Made by a program: the position numbers and the translations under genes. From Streptomyces sp. NBC_00094 (lineage in GTDB: Bacteria; Actinomycetota; Actinomycetes; Streptomycetales; Streptomycetaceae): DNA of 64,000 nucleotides. Of this stretch, positions 59,972-64,000 are shown one piece after another. The stretch is from contig NZ_JAPEMB010000001.1 of assembly GCF_026343125.1 (NCBI RefSeq), positions 1,240,001-1,304,000 of the forward strand, in the 5' to 3' direction. Position 1 is the stretch's first letter; every line of letters begins with the position of its first letter. The notes under the pieces were generated by a model, which was given only the letters and a program-made list of their open reading frames with translations, searched no databases and was not told the DNA's origin.

Positions 59972-60448
59972 TCAGGCCCGGTCGTCGAAGGGTTCCGCCG
60001 CGGGCCGGTCCTCCCCCGCGCCCCGGGCCCGCCGGGCGGCCGCCTCACGGACGGCGATCACGTCGATGAGGTCGCTGACGGTGCCGAGCGCCTCGGAGGA
60101 GAGCCCCACCGCACGCAGGGCCACACTGCGCACCCCGGCGTCCCGCAGGGCGCCGAGGAGTTCGATCTCCGCGGCGATCTTCGCACCGTGCTCGTCGTCG
60201 AAGAAGTAGGAGACCGGGACCTCGAAGTGGTCGGCCAGGGCCTCCAGATGGCGCTTCGTCGGGTTGTTCCTGCGCCCGGTGCGCAGCTGCCAGAGGTACG
60301 TGGTCGAGAAGGACACCCCCGTGGCCTCCCGGCACGCGGTGGCGACCTCCTCATTGCTGAACGGCAGACCGTCGGGCCTGCGGGCGAGCCGGAAGAGTCC
60401 GTCGATCCTCCGGCTCAGTGACGTCGGCGTGGGTTCCGTTTCGGCCAC
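59972..60448 (-). CDS. XRE-family transcriptional regulator
   Basis: A 158-aa DNA-binding protein. Residues about 28-80 form the XRE helix-turn-helix (PFSNEEVATACREATGVSFSTTYLWQLRTGRRNNPTKRHLEALADHFEVPVSYFF). The C-terminal part is helical (AEIELLGALRDAGVRSVALRAVGLSSEALGTVSDLIDVIAVREAA) and may bind a ligand or mediate dimerisation. It resembles EspR-like regulators and those paired with MAB_1171c-type membrane proteins, one of which lies at the right edge. The GTG follows AAGGGAG. It probably controls the peptide cluster or the adjacent divergent LuxR gene. Confidence 0.9.
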   Translation of the reverse strand: MAETEPTPTSLSRRIDGLFRLARRPDGLPFSNEEVATACREATGVSFSTTYLWQLRTGRRNNPTKRHLEALADHFEVPVSYFFDDEHGAKIAAEIELLGALRDAGVRSVALRAVGLSSEALGTVSDLIDVIAVREAAARRARGAGEDRPAAEPFDDRA

Positions 60449-60526
60449 GGCCTACTCCCTTCTGCCGCCGCCCTCCAGTGCGCCTACCCGCACGGGCGAA
60501 GGCAAGTCCGTTGATTTTCACTGTAG

Positions 60527-60555
60527 TTGACACCCCCAGAGTCGGCAGCCATGCT
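60527..60555 (+). promoter_or_regulatory. Likely promoter of the LuxR-family gene
   Basis: TTGACA, 17-bp spacer, CATGCT. The -35 is a perfect match to the housekeeping consensus; the -10 is weaker. Start of transcription is expected near 60562, about 90 bp before the TTG start codon. The divergent XRE gene must be transcribed from the same 200-bp region. Confidence 0.4.
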
Positions 60556-60654
60556 GAAGTGGCAAACGGATATGAAAACTGCGAAATGGTTGTTCATCTC
60601 AGCTGAAACGCCTGGCTGTCCCCACCCGCCTGGGTCCACCTCCCGGAGCCGTCC

Positions 60655-63057
60655 TTGACGATCCCCGTGCCCTCATCTGTGAAGAACGCCCATCCGTCCG
60701 CCGCAGGCCCACCCACCGCGTTCCCCGCCGACATGGTCGGACGGGACGCCGAGATCGCCGCGCTGTCGGCGCTGCTGGCGGATCCGTCGATCCCCGGAGT
60801 GCTGCTGACCGGTGTCCCGGGTGCGGGCAAGACGCGGCTCGCGGCCGAGGCGGCGGCCGCGTACCGCGCGTCGACCGGCGCGACCACCGTGCACGTGGAG
60901 ACCGCGGCCGAGCCGTACGCGGAGAGCGCGCTCGACCTTCTCGCGGACCTCACCGCCGGCCGGGACGCGGGAGGGGCCCGGCCGCTCCTGCTCGTCGACG
61001 ACCTCGACCGCTCGGACCACCACCGGCTGCTGCGGGCCTGCGCGGTCGCGTCCGTCGTGGTTCTCGGCACGGCCCGCCAGCCCCCCGCGGCCCACGGCCT
61101 CATCCCCTTCCCGGTGGACCCGCTGCCCGTGCCGCTCGACTGCTCGGCGCTGGACCTCGGCGCACTGGCGCGCGTTCCCTCGGTGCAGATGTACCTCGCC
61201 TGCCTGCGCACGATCAACCCCGCGTTCTCCCTCCAACTGCACAATCAGCAGGTCATCGCCCGGACCTGCGTCGAGGTGGGAGGCAACCCCGGCGCGCTCT
61301 GCCGCACCGCGCGGGTCGCCGCACTGGAGAGCCCCGAGGTGGCGTGGGCCTCGCTGGGCGGCCGGACCGTCCCGTACCCGGTCCATGCCGAGGACGACGA
61401 CCCCTCCGCGGCGTCCGGTGGCGATCCGTGCGGCGCCCCTCCCCAGACCGCCGACGGAACGCCGAGCCGACTGCTGGCCCACTGCCAGGTGTTCAGCGGC
61501 GGCTTCGGCCCCGAGGCGCTGCGCCAGATCACGGCCGTCGCGCCGGAGGAGTTCTCCTCGGCGCTGGAGACCCTGCTGCGCAGCCATCTGCTCACCGCCT
61601 CCACCCTGCCGTCCGGCCGCCTGGACGGCACGGCCCGGTTCCGGCTGCGGCTGCCGCCGGACGGGCCCGCGCGCCGGCTCCCGCCGCCCGAGGACACCGC
61701 GGCCCGGCTGGCGCACGCCCGCTACTACGCGGCCCTGGCCCGCACCGCCGCCGACCGGATCATCTCGGGCCACCAGCGCTCGGGCCTGATCGCCTTCTGG
61801 AGCGAGGAACGCAACCTCCGTACGGCACTGGAGACGCTGCTCCGCCACGGGCGGACCGGCGAGGCGCTCGACCTCATCGACGACACCCGCGTCTACTGGT
61901 GGGCCACGGGCGGCTGGAGCACCTGGACCGAAGGACGCCCCCGCCCCGACCCGTCGTGGACCGCGACCGGCCACCGCGACCGGATCCGCGTCGACCTCCT
62001 GCTCGGCGAGGCGGGCATCCTGGCGGGCCAGCCCGAGGCCGCCACGGACCTGCTGGACCGGATCACGCCGGATGCCGCCCAGGCCGCGGGGCTGTCCGCG
62101 CGGGTGACGCGACTGCGGGCGCTGTGCGTCCTGGCCACCGACCCCTACCGCGGCACCGGCCTGCTCCTCGAGGCGGCCGACCGGCACCGGACCGAAGGCG
62201 ACCTCCACGAGGCCCGCTACGTGTCGCTGGAGGCCGCACTCGCGGGATTCCGTCTCGGCGACACGGCGTCCGCGGCGGCCACCGCACTGGAGGTGCTGGC
62301 CGCGGCCCAGCAGGGGCGCGACACGCTCGCCGCCGGTGCCGCCCTGCTGCACCTGGCCGTCTTCGCGGCCGCGGAGGGACGCGCGCAGGCCACGGCGCAC
62401 TACTGCGAGCGGGCCCTGTCGGCCCTGCGCGCCCTGGGGCCGCCGGCCGTCCTGGGCGCCATCGCCACCACGCTGGGCAGTCCCGCCCTGCCCGACGTCG
62501 TCGAACGCGCCGTCGGCACCGCCCGCGGCCTGGGCGCCTTCCACACCTGGCGCGGCGCGTTCCCGGAGGAGGCGGGCACGCCCGACTTCGCCATGGCCCG
62601 GCTGGAGGAGCCGGTGCGGGAGCTGCTGGGCGAGGCCGCGTTCTCCCGTGCCCTGGTCGAGGGTTCCAAGGTGTCACTCCCGGACCTTCTGGCCTCCCTC
62701 GTCCCGGCCCCCGCCCCTCCGGCCGCCACGCCCGCGGGCCCGTTACCCCCCGACACCCGAACCAGGATCGAGCCACTGACGCCGCGTCAGACCGAGGTCT
62801 CGCGCCTGGTGACGGCCGGTCTGAGCAACCGGCAGATCGCCCACCGGCTGGCCATCTCGGAGTGGACCGTGGTCAACCACATCCGGGACACGATGAAGAA
62901 GCTGGGCTGTTCCTCCCGAGTGGAGATAGCGAGCTGGATGCACCACTCCGGCCTGGGCCCGTCACCGGAACCGCCCCTGTTCCTCCGCACGGCCCTTCCT
63001 CCGTCCGCGCCTCCGTCCGCCCCCGCCCTGTCCAGACCGACGCTCATCCCGTCCTAG
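60655..63057 (+). CDS. LAL-type LuxR transcriptional regulator with a TTA codon
   Basis: An 800-aa regulator. Its N-terminal ATPase has the P-loop GVPGAGKT (residues 53-60) and LLLVDDLDRS, its middle is a TPR-like helical region (about 340-640), and its C-terminal LuxR helix-turn-helix is LTPRQTEVSRLVTAGLSNRQIAHRLAISEWTVVNHIRDTMKKLGC. Such large LuxR proteins often switch on secondary-metabolite clusters. A TTA leucine codon (62743-62745, residue 697) lies just before the DNA-binding domain, so full-length protein depends on the bldA tRNA. The TTG start follows GGAG. It is divergent from the XRE regulator. Confidence 0.9.
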   Translation: MTIPVPSSVKNAHPSAAGPPTAFPADMVGRDAEIAALSALLADPSIPGVLLTGVPGAGKTRLAAEAAAAYRASTGATTVHVETAAEPYAESALDLLADLTAGRDAGGARPLLLVDDLDRSDHHRLLRACAVASVVVLGTARQPPAAHGLIPFPVDPLPVPLDCSALDLGALARVPSVQMYLACLRTINPAFSLQLHNQQVIARTCVEVGGNPGALCRTARVAALESPEVAWASLGGRTVPYPVHAEDDDPSAASGGDPCGAPPQTADGTPSRLLAHCQVFSGGFGPEALRQITAVAPEEFSSALETLLRSHLLTASTLPSGRLDGTARFRLRLPPDGPARRLPPPEDTAARLAHARYYAALARTAADRIISGHQRSGLIAFWSEERNLRTALETLLRHGRTGEALDLIDDTRVYWWATGGWSTWTEGRPRPDPSWTATGHRDRIRVDLLLGEAGILAGQPEAATDLLDRITPDAAQAAGLSARVTRLRALCVLATDPYRGTGLLLEAADRHRTEGDLHEARYVSLEAALAGFRLGDTASAAATALEVLAAAQQGRDTLAAGAALLHLAVFAAAEGRAQATAHYCERALSALRALGPPAVLGAIATTLGSPALPDVVERAVGTARGLGAFHTWRGAFPEEAGTPDFAMARLEEPVRELLGEAAFSRALVEGSKVSLPDLLASLVPAPAPPAATPAGPLPPDTRTRIEPLTPRQTEVSRLVTAGLSNRQIAHRLAISEWTVVNHIRDTMKKLGCSSRVEIASWMHHSGLGPSPEPPLFLRTALPPSAPPSAPALSRPTLIPS

Positions 63058-63085
63058 GCGGCCGTCACGAAGGGGCAGGCGTGCC

Positions 63086-64000
63086 CTACCTGGCGCGCTC
63101 CACCCGGTGGCGCATGTGCTCCACCAGTCCGGCCACGGTGAACGCCTCGGCCACCTGGACCAGCCACGCCGCCTCCTCCTCGACCGAGCAGTCGACCGGG
63201 TAGGCGAGCGCGACGTCCTGGTCCCCCGAGGCGCCGGCGCCGATCCTGGCGGACTCCAGCGCGGCGGCGATGACCGCGGCCTCGGCCATCGCCGCGCGGC
63301 CCGCGGGCGGCACGGGGAACCGGGCCAGCGCCGCGTCCGACAGCGCGCGGGCGTCGGGGGGAACGAAGGAACGGAGTACCAGGTAGCCGTCCCGGATCTC
63401 GATCACCCGGCGATAGAGGGCGAACTCGGACCGGTGCAGGGAGAACAGACGCACCGACGGCCAACCCAGGTCCAGGGTCGCCCCGGGAGAGACGGCTCGT
63501 AAGGCCGACCACAGTGGCTCCAGGGCACGGTAGGTCCGGTAGGCCCGTAGCCACCGCCCGACCGCGGTGGTGACGGGGACCCACCTCGCGGCGGTGCCGC
63601 CGAGGACGCCCAGGACCAGACAGCACAGACCGAGCACCCGGCCCACCGGGTCCAGCCCGGCGCTCTGCCGGTGGTCCACGACCATGGTGACGATGGACGA
63701 CACACCCCACAGGGCCCAGACGAGGCCCACCGCGGCACTGGCCGTGATCAGGCGCAGGCCCGTGCGCAGCGCGCCCGGACCCAGCCCGCGGGCGAACCGG
63801 TGCACCGGGAACAGGAACCCGGCCAGGCACCACAGGCTGTAGCCGGTGAAGACCGTGTCGAAGGAGGCGAGGAGCACCACTCCGTCCCCCTCCGCGAGAA
63901 GCGAGCCGTGCCGGGTGCGTACGCCGGAGGAGAGGAACAGCACCGCGCACAGCGCGGTGGCCGCGAGGGTGACGCCGATGTGCAACCGTCCGGTCAGCAG
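63086..64000 (-). CDS. MAB_1171c-type membrane protein, 5' end beyond the window
   Basis: At least 304 codons of a membrane protein. The visible part starts within a helix (LLTGRLHIGVTLAATALCAVLFLSSG) and has at least four more helices (VVLLASFDTVFTGYSLWCLAGFLF, LRLITASAAVGLVWALWGVSSIVTMVV, VLGLCCLVLGVLGGTAARWV), then a soluble C-terminal domain (LEPLWSALRAVSPGATLDLGW...LYRRVIEIRDGYLVLRSFVPPDARALSDAALARF). This matches the MAB_1171c family of putative transporters, usually linked to XRE regulators. The open frame continues to the right edge, so the true start is outside. Confidence 0.8.
   Translation of the reverse strand: MLTGRLHIGVTLAATALCAVLFLSSGVRTRHGSLLAEGDGVVLLASFDTVFTGYSLWCLAGFLFPVHRFARGLGPGALRTGLRLITASAAVGLVWALWGVSSIVTMVVDHRQSAGLDPVGRVLGLCCLVLGVLGGTAARWVPVTTAVGRWLRAYRTYRALEPLWSALRAVSPGATLDLGWPSVRLFSLHRSEFALYRRVIEIRDGYLVLRSFVPPDARALSDAALARFPVPPAGRAAMAEAAVIAAALESARIGAGASGDQDVALAYPVDCSVEEEAAWLVQVAEAFTVAGLVEHMRHRVERAR

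Noticed and set aside
1..64000. CRISPR arrays
   Set aside because: No set of regularly spaced direct repeats was found; the short tandem repeats present are in coding low-complexity regions.
1..64000. tRNA or rRNA genes
   Set aside because: No cloverleaf with a GTTCGA-type T-loop, and no rRNA-like stretch, was recognised in the intergenic regions. I could not run a tRNA search.

Overview
The window is high-GC actinobacterial DNA, almost certainly the chromosome of a Streptomyces. The evidence is strong G/C bias at third codon positions, frequent GTG/TTG starts, many 4-bp stop/start overlaps (ATGA/GTGA), leaderless genes with a TANNNT box, a cvn 'conservon' operon, rbpA behind a sigma-R-type promoter, and a TTA codon in a pathway-type regulator.

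Left part (1-14 kb, mostly minus strand). The end of a cvn operon (sensor ATPase CvnA, roadblock protein CvnB, start of CvnC) is followed by a small membrane protein. An IS1182-family element then sits exactly in the loop of what was a transcription terminator hairpin. Behind it is a four-gene, translationally coupled operon: a MukF/JetA-like protein, a Pro/Glu/Ala-rich protein, a MukE/JetB-like protein and a 1576-aa SMC-like ATPase. This looks like an MksBEF/Wadjet-type complex with no JetD nuclease gene visible.

Middle part (14-47 kb) is mainly housekeeping and accessory metabolism. A GntR-family repressor faces a pxpABC 5-oxoprolinase operon, which converges on a fused HyuA-HyuB 5-oxoprolinase coupled to two glycosyltransferases and an SGNH hydrolase. 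Next come HEAT-repeat and ankyrin proteins, a small membrane protein with an FtsK-like protein whose P-loop lysine is replaced, a MocR regulator opposite a YczE-like membrane protein, a glycerophosphodiester phosphodiesterase, an MFS transporter, RbpA, FxsA, polyprenol-phosphate mannose synthase, an amidohydrolase, an Lrp regulator, an aminoglycoside-phosphotransferase-like kinase with a partner protein, an acyl-CoA dehydrogenase, a potassium channel and membrane proteins.

Right part (47.5-64 kb). After a decayed, frameshifted IS5-type transposase remnant comes what I read as a ribosomally synthesised peptide (RiPP) cluster. It contains a subtilisin-like protease, a GAF protein, two CxxxCxxC radical SAM enzymes, a heme-oxygenase-fold diiron-like protein, an MFS exporter, a 65-aa candidate precursor ending in GGYLW, a zinc-ribbon/cyclase/AAA/TPR regulator, a B12-binding radical SAM enzyme and a 2OG-Fe(II) oxygenase. 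It is flanked by an XRE regulator and a LAL-type LuxR regulator with a TTA (bldA-dependent) codon. The exporter reading frame runs without a stop into the precursor; one fewer C in a C6 tract would restore a stop. I know of no described product for this gene combination, so it is the best candidate here for an undescribed system. The second candidate is the SMC-like operon with its proline-rich extra subunit.
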